Below are positions 16,064-22,679 of a stretch of 35,291 nucleotides of DNA, in pieces; the stretch's first letter is position 1, and each line of letters opens with the position of its first letter. The notes beneath the pieces were generated by a model. The model ran no database searches. It saw only the letters and a list, made by a program, of their open reading frames with translations, and was not told the origin of the DNA. The position numbers and the translations under genes were made by a program. This stretch comes from Mesobacillus harenae (GTDB lineage: Bacteria > Bacillota > Bacilli > Bacillales > Cytobacillaceae). Where the stretch lies: contig NZ_JABUNR010000027.1 in NCBI RefSeq assembly GCF_013343715.1, positions 1-35,291 on the forward strand. The letters are read 5' to 3'.

Positions 16064-16114
16064 AACAAAAAAGAAGCAGTCTAATCGTAACGGGTTCCGT
16101 TCTCGGGTGCTTTG
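16064..16114 (+). repeat. Left boundary repeat of the island
   Basis: This ~50-base element reads AAAAAAGAAGC, then AGTCTAATCGTA, then GGGTTCCGTT and GGGTGCTTT. The outer parts recur in reverse complement at 20338-20393, beyond the last island gene, while the central AGTCTAATCGTA is in the same orientation in both. AACGG-GTT-CCGTT inside it forms a small hairpin, and AAGC/GCTT can close a larger one. Confidence 0.65.
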
Positions 16115-16130
16115 TTGATAAATCACCTTA

Positions 16131-16167
16131 AAACTGACGTGTGAATTGGCACACGTCAGTTTCTTTC
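16131..16167. terminator. Orphan rho-independent terminator
   Basis: AAACTGACGTGTG (16131-16143) pairs with CACACGTCAGTTT (16150-16162) across a six-base loop, with CTTTCTTC after it. No gene lies upstream on the plus strand within 600 bases, so it may be left from a lost gene or belong to the adjacent repeat. The following 16168-16317 holds nothing recognisable. Confidence 0.7.
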
Positions 16168-16317
16168 TTCATTAAGGTTTTAACTCATTTTCTTCCTTTT
16201 CGACATAGCAAATGACATTATAATTTATAATGGACAATAAGTATTGCACGATTAAAATATGGTGCCAGAACAACCGTCATTTTCGATGTCACTTAGGCTG
16301 CCGGTAATATCATTTTC

Positions 16318-16350
16318 TTATTGAACTAACGGGGCAGAAGAGTTGAAGAA
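16318..16350 (+). repeat. Island core repeat, copy R1
   Basis: TTATTGAACTAACGGGGCAG followed by AAGAGTTGAAGAA. It is the first copy of the semi-palindromic core (TTGAACTA...TAGTTKAA around ACGGGKGCA) that occurs in the gaps between island genes. It lies about 30 bases before the first small open frame. Confidence 0.75.
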
Positions 16351-16378
16351 AAAAGTTACTAATCGAGGAGAGATTTGA

Positions 16379-16468
16379 ATGAATAAAAAGAAGACAAACT
16401 ACTTGCTTATAATATATCGTTCAATGTATTTTTTATTTTTTAATAAAAAACTTGAACTTATCAGCTGA
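16379..16468 (+). CDS. Possible 29-residue hydrophobic peptide
   Basis: An ATG frame of 29 codons begins eight bases after GAGGAG. It encodes a basic N-terminus (MNKKKT) and a hydrophobic middle (LLIIYRSMYFLFF). It could be a small membrane peptide or the remaining start of a longer broken gene. It was not recognised. The next gene starts 29 bases after it. Confidence 0.35.
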   Translation: MNKKKTNYLLIIYRSMYFLFFNKKLELIS

Positions 16469-16497
16469 TTTGTATAAAACAAGACGGGGGAGTTAAT

Positions 16498-17112
16498 ATG
16501 TATCTGGATGAACTTATGAGATTGATTTTCAACTTACTACCTATTGTACTTGTACTTTTCTTGCACAATAAAAAATTATTACTTGCAACAATTATTTTGG
16601 GATTTGATGCCGTTTATTCGAGCGTCATTGAGTTGTTTGGGGAATGTATTTACTGCGGAGTGTACGACGGGACAGTAGCTGGTATTTTCTATTTTATTTC
16701 GTTAGCCATTGGAATGTATGCATTTATTGTACTACTTAAAAGAAAAAGGTTTGGATTTGTTCGCTACACCGAAAAACCAAGCAGAGAACTTGCTCTTAAA
16801 AAAACCAAACGCTTTTATCACCTCGTCATAATCTTACTCTTCCTAATAATTTGGCTCAGCTTTTTCTTTGGAAACGGAATGGTCGAAGTGTATAGTAGCG
16901 TGATTCCGTTTATATTAAAAGGTCCGTTCTTTTTTTCTACTGTGCTCGGCGTTTTACTTCAATTTGTGATTGGATTTCTTTATTATTTCGTGTGTTTGCG
17001 TGAACTAAAGAGTAGAAAAAACTATATTGTTTCATCAACCATATTTTATAGTGGTATCGTGTTATTGTATGGTTTTTCAGTATTTTTAATGATCGGGTTA
17101 GCGTCAGTCTGA
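16498..17112 (+). CDS. Hypothetical multi-spanning membrane protein
   Basis: A 204-residue protein that is mostly hydrophobic, with about six predicted membrane segments (roughly residues 8-24, 28-46, 60-80, 107-125, 140-163 and 179-202). A loop rich in Lys/Arg and Glu lies at about 81-105. A cysteine pair (ECIYCG, near 49-54) is visible in a probable loop. The ATG has GGGGGAG five bases upstream, so the start is well supported. It was not recognised as any family. It is the first full gene of the island, lying between repeats R1 and R2. Confidence 0.75.
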   Translation: MYLDELMRLIFNLLPIVLVLFLHNKKLLLATIILGFDAVYSSVIELFGECIYCGVYDGTVAGIFYFISLAIGMYAFIVLLKRKRFGFVRYTEKPSRELALKKTKRFYHLVIILLFLIIWLSFFFGNGMVEVYSSVIPFILKGPFFFSTVLGVLLQFVIGFLYYFVCLRELKSRKNYIVSSTIFYSGIVLLYGFSVFLMIGLASV

Positions 17113-17217
17113 CTGAACAAAAAAACGAAAAAAGTCACCCGTTATTATCCTTTTATTTTGGATTTTTAAATTTGTTAAACGAAATGCGTAATCTAGCGGT
17201 TGCGCAATACTCGATTT

Positions 17218-17310
17218 TAAACTAACGGGTGCGTTGATCCAGGAAGGATTAACCGCCTTTTTTGTTGAATTCCTTATTGAACAAACGGAGCAGGTTAGTT
17301 TAAGAAGAAG
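17218..17310 (+). repeat. Island intergenic unit R2 (two cores plus terminator)
   Basis: The left core AAACTAACGGGTGC leads into a hairpin (17228-17257, GGTGCGTTGATCC against GGATTAACCGCC with one bulge) followed by six Ts, which is a plausible terminator. After TTGTTGAATTCC comes the right core TTATTGAACAAACGGAGCAG, then GTTAGTTTAAGAAG. The outer ends AAACTAAC and GTTAGTTT are inverse of each other. R4 has the left half almost unchanged. Confidence 0.82.
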
Positions 17311-17363
17311 TGAGATGTTATATTTTTACTAAAGAGAGGTTTCCAATCGAGAGGAATGAGCCA

Positions 17364-18080
17364 ATGGATAAAGAAATGTTTATACAAATAAGTGATTGTA
17401 AACTATATGCTAAATTAGTGGGAAAGAATAAGGGAAAGCCAACAGTAATAATGGATGCTGGATATGGAGATTTTTCTAAGGCCTGGAATTCAGTATTAAG
17501 GGAGATTTCAATGCTCTCTAGTGCACTAATTTATGATAGAGCTGGACTTGGGAAAAGTGAAAAAAGTAGTAACCCCAGAACCAGCCGTGAAATGGTAAAA
17601 GAATTAAAGGAACTACTTAGTGAAGCCCAAATCAAACCTCCCTACATATTAGTAGGTCATTCATTTGGTGGAGTTAATATGCGGATGTTTGCTACAGAAT
17701 ATCCAAATGAAGTTAGTGGATTAGTCCTGATTGACTCTACGCCTGAAGACTACAGAGAAAGATTTCTCCCCACGATGTCACAAAATTTTCAGCAAGCATA
17801 TAACAAGCAATTCGTTTACGAAGGAAATTATGATGAATTTATGGAAAGCCTTAAGCAATTAAAAGAAACTAAACAAAAATTAAACGTACCATTAATTGTT
17901 CTTTCGGCAGGTAAGAAAGCACATTATTCTATGGAATCACAAGGGTTATGGAATGAAATGCAGAGAGAGATCCTTGAAATATCCTCAGATGGAGAATTGA
18001 TAATCGCAGAAAATAGTGCTCACTATATACAAAATGACGAACCGGAAGTAGTAGTCTCTGCAATAAAAAAATTAGTTTAG
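17364..18080 (+). CDS. Alpha/beta-hydrolase fold protein
   Basis: A 238-residue soluble hydrolase. The nucleophile elbow is VGHSFGG with S100. The histidine is probably H220 (ENSAHYIQNDEP). The acid could be D124 (VLIDSTPED), since the usual later strand (PLIVLSAGKKAH) lacks an aspartate. The oxyanion region is MDAGYGDFS, and YDRAGLGKS is typical of the fold. No signal peptide is seen. The substrate cannot be told from the sequence. ATG at 17364 is chosen for its position and the GAGAGGAATGAG stretch before it; a GTG at 17310 in the same frame would start inside repeat R2. It lies alone between R2 and R3. Confidence 0.85.
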   Translation: MDKEMFIQISDCKLYAKLVGKNKGKPTVIMDAGYGDFSKAWNSVLREISMLSSALIYDRAGLGKSEKSSNPRTSREMVKELKELLSEAQIKPPYILVGHSFGGVNMRMFATEYPNEVSGLVLIDSTPEDYRERFLPTMSQNFQQAYNKQFVYEGNYDEFMESLKQLKETKQKLNVPLIVLSAGKKAHYSMESQGLWNEMQREILEISSDGELIIAENSAHYIQNDEPEVVVSAIKKLV

Positions 18081-18113
18081 AATAAATAGGTTTTGATTGT
18101 GAAGATTTATGCG

Positions 18114-18206
18114 TAAACTCAAGGGTGCATTGATTCACACAGGATTGACCCACTCTTTTTTGTTGAACTTCTTATTGAACAAACGGGGCAGGTTAGTGGA
18201 ATAAGG
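18114..18206 (+). repeat. Island intergenic unit R3
   Basis: Same layout as R2: left core AAACTCAAGGGTGC, a less perfect hairpin (18123-18155), six Ts, TTGTTGAACTTC, then the right core TTATTGAACAAACGGGGCAG followed by GTTAGTGGAATAAGG. Several differences from R2 fall in the hairpin, which still ends in a T-run. Confidence 0.8.
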
Positions 18207-18279
18207 TGTATGATTTGTTGCCAATTTGAAACATATGCAAAGTAAGGTTCGTCTTATAATTTTAGGGGGGACAAATAAT

Positions 18280-18840
18280 ATGAAGACATTTCATTTTTGG
18301 AGTTTAATCGTCGTTTTATTATTGTCATTATTAGGGTGTCAGCAAAATTCCGTATTGTCAGATGACCTTAATTCAAAAAATGATATAGAAGGTTTTGTTG
18401 AACCTGAACCATCAGATTGGGTGAAATATACTAAGCCTGTAAGAGAGTATATGTATCATAGAACTCAAGCAGTAATAAATAATGATATAAACATTCTTTG
18501 GGTAAGGTACCCAGAATTAAAAGAGAATATTGATACTGAAATAGGAGTTAATGTAGAAAAAAATGAGGTTGAATCCTTAAATCAAGGTTTTGACTTGGTG
18601 GATGCCAATTACAATATTGAAAGTTATGAACGAATTAAAGTAAACGCAATAAATGATAATGAAGTTACAGTTCTGGTTCACGGAAGCATTGTTTATTTGA
18701 GAGATGACTTCGACGAATCTGGCGGGGAATATTTAATGAAGGTCTTCTTAAAACAGAATGATAGTCAATGGAACGTGGTAAAAACTGATGAATACACTTT
18801 ACCTGAATACAAAGAATGGTTACAAGAAAAAAATCAATAA
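18280..18840 (+). CDS. Hypothetical lipoprotein
   Basis: A 186-residue exported protein. The signal peptide is MKTFHFWSLIVVLLLSLLGC with the lipobox cysteine at C20. The mature part is acidic and hydrophilic, with a pattern suggesting alternating helices and strands in its C-terminal half (IKVNAINDNEVTVLVHGSIV, then EYLMKVFLKQNDSQWNVVKT). This is reminiscent of small secreted lipoproteins of the NTF2-like or DUF type, but no family is certain. The ATG has AGGGGGG eight bases before it. It lies alone between R3 and R4. Confidence 0.78.
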   Translation: MKTFHFWSLIVVLLLSLLGCQQNSVLSDDLNSKNDIEGFVEPEPSDWVKYTKPVREYMYHRTQAVINNDINILWVRYPELKENIDTEIGVNVEKNEVESLNQGFDLVDANYNIESYERIKVNAINDNEVTVLVHGSIVYLRDDFDESGGEYLMKVFLKQNDSQWNVVKTDEYTLPEYKEWLQEKNQ

Positions 18841-18846
18841 CGCCCT

Positions 18847-18938
18847 ATTAAACAAACGGGTGCGTTGATCCAGCAGGATTAACCGCCTTTTTTGTTGAAT
18901 TCCTTATTATGCTAAAGGGACAGGAATATTGAAGAAGG
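18847..18938 (+). repeat. Island intergenic unit R4
   Basis: The left half (AAACAAACGGGTGCGTTGAT onward, hairpin 18859-18887, six Ts, TTGTTGAATTCCTTATT) is nearly identical to R2 over about 53 bases. The right core is degenerate (GCTAAAGGGACAGG, then AATATTGAAGAAGG). Confidence 0.8.
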
Positions 18939-18972
18939 ATTTACTATTTTTTTTCAAAGGTGATGATAAAGA

Positions 18973-19518
18973 GTGGAAAAAAGTAATAAAAAAGAATTTT
19001 TAAAGATGGCTATTATCACATTTATTACAAGTATTTTATTACTTTTTGCCTTGCTAACATTACAAATTAATGGAGTATTGGTACATATAGGTGCACCACC
19101 AGGCGGGATTAGTCATCTGGCATTATCTAATTTGCTAATTATAGTGGCAATAGTATCGCTAATTTATTTGTTCGAAGATAAAGGTATAAAAGGAATAATT
19201 ATTGCGATTGGAGCATTTTTCATAATAGTCCCATCCCTTCCAAATCTACTATTTGAGGCAGAATACACGAAGTTTTCCTCTCCAGATAGTAAAGAAGAAT
19301 TTGTAGTGATTGATGGCCGCCTATACCAATTATCAAACTCAAGATTATATACGACTTATTTAACCAGCATTAGTACAGATGATGGCTAGCGGCCATTTTC
19401 GGACGGTGCTTATAAATTGGAATGGGAAGAACCGTATCAATTGATTATTCATTATAAGTTTGATTATATGTCAAATTCCTTGAACAAAGAGATTTCAACC
19501 AAATATAAAGTGAAGTGA
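18973..19518 (+). pseudogene. Hypothetical membrane protein gene interrupted by an in-frame TAG
   Basis: The frame begins with GTG at 18973 (AGGTG about ten bases upstream) and encodes three hydrophobic segments (near residues 12-30, 45-63 and 74-95) followed by a hydrophilic tail. It meets TAG at 19387 after 138 codons. The same frame then continues without interruption for 42 more codons (RPFSDGAYKLEWEEPYQLII onward) to TGA at 19516. The continuation has protein-like composition, so the TAG is probably a nonsense mutation in a 181-codon gene. A 138-residue product may still be made. Family not recognised. It lies between R4 and R5. Confidence 0.65.
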
Positions 19519-19566
19519 TTTAGGGATAAAGTATTTCATTAATTACTTTCTTTATTGTTGAAGTTA

Positions 19567-19655
19567 TTAGGCTAACGGGTGCAAATAGTTGAAAATCCAA
19601 GGTAAGCCAGTTGGTTTTTCCTTTGTTGAACTAACGATGCAAATAGTTTAACAGT
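19567..19655 (+). repeat. Island intergenic unit R5 (two direct cores)
   Basis: Two copies of the core in direct orientation: GGCTAACGGGTGCAAATAG-TTGAA near 19570 and TTGAACTAACGATGCAAATAG-TTTAA near 19627. The second forms an 8-bp hairpin (TTGAACTA/TAGTTTAA with one G-T pair). The DNA between them differs from R2-R4 and lacks their terminator. Confidence 0.75.
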
Positions 19656-19667
19656 GGGAGGTTTATT

Positions 19668-19847
19668 ATGTTCGTGGTTAATATGCTATTGGCAATAACG
19701 GGAATGGCAATTTTGATTTTTATTCTGATTTTCTTTATATACAAAATATTACGAAGTAAAAAGAACTTTTACTCTTGGTTTACCTTGACAATAATCGTAT
19801 TCTTTTTAGGAGTTGCCCTTTGGCAAAGTTTAAGTCGTTTTAAATAA
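19668..19847 (+). CDS. Small two-helix membrane protein
   Basis: A 59-residue protein with GGGAGG six bases before its ATG, a strong initiation signal. A first hydrophobic helix (about 4-25, NMLLAITGMAILIFILIFFI) is followed by a basic turn (KILRSKKN) and a second helix (about 36-53), ending in SLSRFK. It was not recognised. It lies alone between R5 and R6. Confidence 0.7.
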   Translation: MFVVNMLLAITGMAILIFILIFFIYKILRSKKNFYSWFTLTIIVFFLGVALWQSLSRFK

Positions 19848-19860
19848 GACTTTAATTTTT

Positions 19861-19896
19861 ATTCAATTAACGGTCAAGATTGCTCAATAAGAAGTA
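19861..19896 (+). repeat. Island core repeat, degenerate copy R6
   Basis: TATTCAATTAACGGTCAAG followed by ATTGCTCAATAAGAAG. It keeps the AACGG centre and the AATAAGAAG tail with a partly inverted outer pair (TATTCAA/CTCAATA). It is the weakest copy. Confidence 0.5.
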
Positions 19897-19955
19897 CAGT
19901 AGAAATATTAAATTACTATTAAAGATTATTTATAATTTGAAAGAGGTATTTAAAA

Positions 19956-20171
19956 TTGAAAGAATTTATTGGAACATTTTTAGCTTGTATAGTTATATGT
20001 TGGATTTTTGCATTTTTCTTCCTCGGTCTTATTGTAGAAAATATTTGGGCTTTAATTATTCTTATTTCATTCGTATCAGCAGTGTTTATTACAGTATTTA
20101 TAAAGCAAGAATCCAGAATTGAAGAATTAGAAAAGAAGATGGAAGAGTTATTAAATAAAAAAGAAGATTAA
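19956..20171 (+). CDS. Small membrane protein with C-terminal coiled coil
   Basis: A 71-residue protein. Two hydrophobic helices (about 4-25 and 29-48) are followed by a charged heptad-like tail (ESRIEELEKKMEELLNKKED), so a short coiled coil on one side of the membrane is likely. The start is TTG at 19956 with GAGGT eight bases upstream. It was not recognised. It is the last gene of the island. Confidence 0.68.
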   Translation: MKEFIGTFLACIVICWIFAFFFLGLIVENIWALIILISFVSAVFITVFIKQESRIEELEKKMEELLNKKED

Positions 20172-20202
20172 GGTAGGGCTGATATATTGTGAACCATTGT
20201 AC

Positions 20203-20231
20203 TTAAATTAACGGGTGCTATAGTTTAACCA
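20203..20231 (+). repeat. Island core repeat, copy R7
   Basis: TAAATTAACGGGTGCTATAG followed by TTTAACCAG. AAATTA and TAGTTT are inverse with one G-T pair, again around ACGGGTGC. It follows the last gene of the island. Confidence 0.72.
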
Positions 20232-20248
20232 GAACCTCTAATTTATAA

Positions 20249-20287
20249 CAAAGAAAACTCGCCATTTTAGTGGCGAGTTTTTCTTTG
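20249..20287 (+). terminator. Terminator closing the island genes
   Basis: AAAGAAAACTCGCCA pairs with TGGCGAGTTTTTCTTT across a six-base loop, with a T-rich tail. It is the last plus-strand element before the right boundary repeat. Confidence 0.9.
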
Positions 20288-20337
20288 TTTATATGCCATT
20301 TTGGATGTCAAAAGGACTGTCATTTCTGTGCTCTATT

Positions 20338-20393
20338 TAGAAAAGCACCTCAAAACGGAACCCTTTAGTCTAATCGTACCGCTTCTTTTGGTT
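20338..20393 (-). repeat. Right boundary repeat of the island
   Basis: Read on the minus strand this gives AAAAGAAGC, a variable centre, then GGGTTCCGTT and GAGGTGCTTTT, an inverted copy of 16064-16114. The centre (AGTCTAATCGTA on the plus strand) is not inverted. AAAAGAAGC and GCTTTT close it into a possible hairpin. Confidence 0.65.
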
Positions 20394-20404
20394 GTATGTA
20401 TTCG

Positions 20405-20448
20405 AAAACCAAACCCTTTAGTATCATACTGCGAAGCTTTTTTTGGTC
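20405..20448 (-). repeat. Second, diverged copy of the right boundary repeat
   Basis: On the plus strand AAACCAAACCCTTTAGTATC, then ATACTGCGAAGCTTTTTTTG, matches the order of the element at 20351-20393 (AAACGGAACCCTTTAGTCTA, then CGCTTCTTTTGG). The two stand in tandem about 54 bases apart. Confidence 0.55.
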
Positions 20449-20574
20449 GACCCCTCTGAAATTCCTTTCCAATTAGGAGTAAAAAGGCTTATAACCGTAT
20501 CAACTAACGAGTTTGTAGAAGGTAGCCGGATAATTTTATGTAAGTTATAAAAGGATAACCGGACTATTTTCTAG
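20449..20574. other. Short intergenic stretch with an imperfect inverted repeat
   Basis: CCGGATAATTTTAT (from 20527) and ATAAAAGGATAACCGG (to 20562) form an imperfect stem. No gene is visible. Confidence 0.4.
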
Positions 20575-20645
20575 CAAAAAAAAGAGAAGGCACTCTGTAA
20601 AACGTTTGCTTTGGCGGGCAAATACGTTTTGAAGGAGTCCTTCCC
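20575..20645 (-). terminator. betA terminator
   Basis: On the minus strand GAAGGACTCCTTCAAAACGT pairs with ACGTTTT and CCTTC further on, followed by a run of nine Ts (20576-20584). It starts about 20 bases after the betA stop. Confidence 0.78.
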
Positions 20646-20664
20646 TTGGAATTCAATCTTTAGA

Positions 20665-22350
20665 TTAAGCTTTTATTGTACCTGCGTCGGCTGGATGTAC
20701 TCCATGACGGTAGAAGTCAGCCTTTATAGGTTCCAGCGGTTTACGGCCAATGATTAGATCCGCTGCCTTTTCCGCCAACATCAACACCGGTGCATGGATA
20801 TTGCCGTTGGTGACATAAGGCATGGCAGACGCATCGACCACTCGTACATTTTCGAGCCCATGAACCTTCATAGTAAGTGGATCTACAACAGCCATTGGAT
20901 CTGAAGCAGGCCCCATTTTTGCCGTGCAACTAGGATGAAGTGCAGTCTCAGCATCTTCCTTCACCCATTCCAAAATCTCCTCATCCGTACGAACAGAAGG
21001 ACCTGGTGAGATTTCTCCTGAATTGTAAGGTGCCATAGCTGGCTGAGACATGATTTCTCGTGAGACTTTTATCGCTTCAACCCACTCCCGGCGGTCCTGT
21101 TCCGTAGAAAGGTAGTTGAAGACCATGCTTGGGTGCTCTTTAGGATCTTTCGACCGAATCTTTAATGACCCACGAGCATCAGAGTACATAGGCCCGACGT
21201 GTACTTGGAATCCGTGAGCAGTGTCCGCTTTCTGTCCGTCGTACCTAACCGCTACCGGAAGGAAATGGAACATTAGATTAGGATAAGCAACGTCCTCATT
21301 CGAACGAACAAAACCTCCACCTTCGAAATGGTTGGTTGCTGCAGGACCTTTGCGTCCTAACAACCACTGTAAACCTATCCAAGGCATCTTCACTTTATTT
21401 AAGTTAGGCTGCTCAGAAACCGGTAGTGGACAAGAGTATTGGATGTAGGTTTCGAGATGATCCTGAAGGTTTTCACCTACACCTGGAAGATCTACTACTG
21501 GTTCGATACCCAGTGATCGCAAATGCTCTGCATTACCCACACCTGACAGTTGAAGCAGCTGCGGAGTATTGATTGCACCGCCTGATAGTATAACTTCACC
21601 TGCAGTTACCTGATGAGTCTTACCGTTTCGTTCATATGTCAATCCCTTCGCTCGGGTTCCGTCGAAATCGATACTTTTAACAAAAGCACGTGTTACCACA
21701 GTGAGGTTCTCACGCTCCATAGCTGGATGCAGATATGCACGTGATGGTCCAAACCTTTGTCCTTTGTAAACATGCTTATCAAACGGACCGAACCCCTCTT
21801 GGCGAAAACCGTTTACATCAGGTGTTCGTGAGTAACCAGCCTCTACACCTGCATTAAAGAAGGCTTGGAATAAAGGATTCTTTGCTGGCCCGCGTTCCAA
21901 TTTGAGAGGACCATCGTGGCCGCGTAATTCATCTTCTGGGTCCGCAGCTAAAGCATTTTCCATGCGTTTGAAATACGGGAGACAGTGCGAAAAATCCCAC
22001 GTTTCCATTCCTGGATCTGCTCCCCAACGTTCATAGTCCATTGGGTTACCTCGTTGAAAGATCATACCGTTGATTGAACCGGATCCTCCGAGCACCTTTC
22101 CCCGGGCATGCTTGATACGACGTCCATTCATATGAGGTTCGGGATCAGATTCGTATCTCCAATCATATAACGCTTTACCTGCTGGGAACGGCAAAGCTGC
22201 TGGCATTTGGATCAATAAGTCCCACGAAAAGTCTTTGCGTCCAGCTTCTAAGACAAGAACACTGCGTGTCCCATCCGCACTTAGACGATCGCCAAGCACA
22301 GAACCTGCACTACCGCCACCTACAATTACAATATCATATGTTTCATTCAT
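20665..22350 (-). CDS. betA: Choline dehydrogenase (GMC oxidoreductase)
   Basis: This FAD enzyme oxidises choline to betaine aldehyde, the substrate of GbsA. The 561 residues carry the dinucleotide-binding motif GGGSAG (11-16), GMC signature 1 around ARGKVLGGSGSINGM, signature 2 SGGAINTPQLLQLSGVG, and the catalytic pair H472 (ALHPSCTAKMG) and N515 (VTNGNIHAP). Length is close to E. coli BetA. The ATG follows AAGGAGG by about eight bases. B. subtilis uses an iron-type alcohol dehydrogenase (GbsB) for this step; here the flavoprotein takes that role. Its promoter carries the same inverted repeat as gbsA, which supports choline as the substrate over other GMC alcohols. Confidence 0.9.
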   Translation of the reverse strand: MNETYDIVIVGGGSAGSVLGDRLSADGTRSVLVLEAGRKDFSWDLLIQMPAALPFPAGKALYDWRYESDPEPHMNGRRIKHARGKVLGGSGSINGMIFQRGNPMDYERWGADPGMETWDFSHCLPYFKRMENALAADPEDELRGHDGPLKLERGPAKNPLFQAFFNAGVEAGYSRTPDVNGFRQEGFGPFDKHVYKGQRFGPSRAYLHPAMERENLTVVTRAFVKSIDFDGTRAKGLTYERNGKTHQVTAGEVILSGGAINTPQLLQLSGVGNAEHLRSLGIEPVVDLPGVGENLQDHLETYIQYSCPLPVSEQPNLNKVKMPWIGLQWLLGRKGPAATNHFEGGGFVRSNEDVAYPNLMFHFLPVAVRYDGQKADTAHGFQVHVGPMYSDARGSLKIRSKDPKEHPSMVFNYLSTEQDRREWVEAIKVSREIMSQPAMAPYNSGEISPGPSVRTDEEILEWVKEDAETALHPSCTAKMGPASDPMAVVDPLTMKVHGLENVRVVDASAMPYVTNGNIHAPVLMLAEKAADLIIGRKPLEPIKADFYRHGVHPADAGTIKA

Positions 22351-22615
22351 TTTGCGTACCTCCTTGGATGATAAAAAAGTTAATAGTTTGCTAGTTTTTT
22401 TATATAAAATTCACTTAAACAAATTCATAGCTCAGGCTAAGATTCCGATAATTATGTACTACTTATGCAATCCAGGTTTGCTTAACTGCTATCAATTATA
22501 GAAATGGTTATGCCACCCCGTAAGCTGGATTAAAGTATGGGTGATCCCCAGAACTTTCCCAGATAAGCCTGATTTCTATTCCTCGTTAGATCATTTCACT
22601 CATATTATTAATAAC

Positions 22616-22642
22616 GTTAAATTTTTATTTAATATATTTAAC
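22616..22642 (-). promoter_or_regulatory. Putative GbsR operator of betA
   Basis: GTTAAA-TTTTTA-TTTAAT (22616-22633) runs on to ATATTTAAC ending at 22642. It starts six bases after the betA -10 box, the same place relative to the promoter as the perfect repeat of gbsA. It may hold two overlapping half-site pairs. Confidence 0.55.
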
Positions 22643-22648
22643 ACTTTT

Positions 22649-22677
22649 AATATACCACAGGGGATTTTTTTTGTAAA
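22649..22677 (-). promoter_or_regulatory. betA promoter
   Basis: The minus strand has TTTACA (22672-22677), 17 bases and TATATT (22649-22654). The transcript would have a leader of about 290 bases; 22351-22610 shows no further gene or switch that I recognise. Confidence 0.8.
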
Positions 22678-22679
22678 CC

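Noticed and set aside
17310..17363. Upstream GTG start for the alpha/beta hydrolase
   Set aside because: It would put the N-terminus inside repeat R2; the residues it adds do not fit the fold, and the ATG at 17364 is better placed.
16318..20231. Classical integron attC sites
   Set aside because: The cores do not show the paired R and L boxes of attC in a consistent layout, and no IntI gene is visible. Only the gene-repeat-gene pattern is similar.
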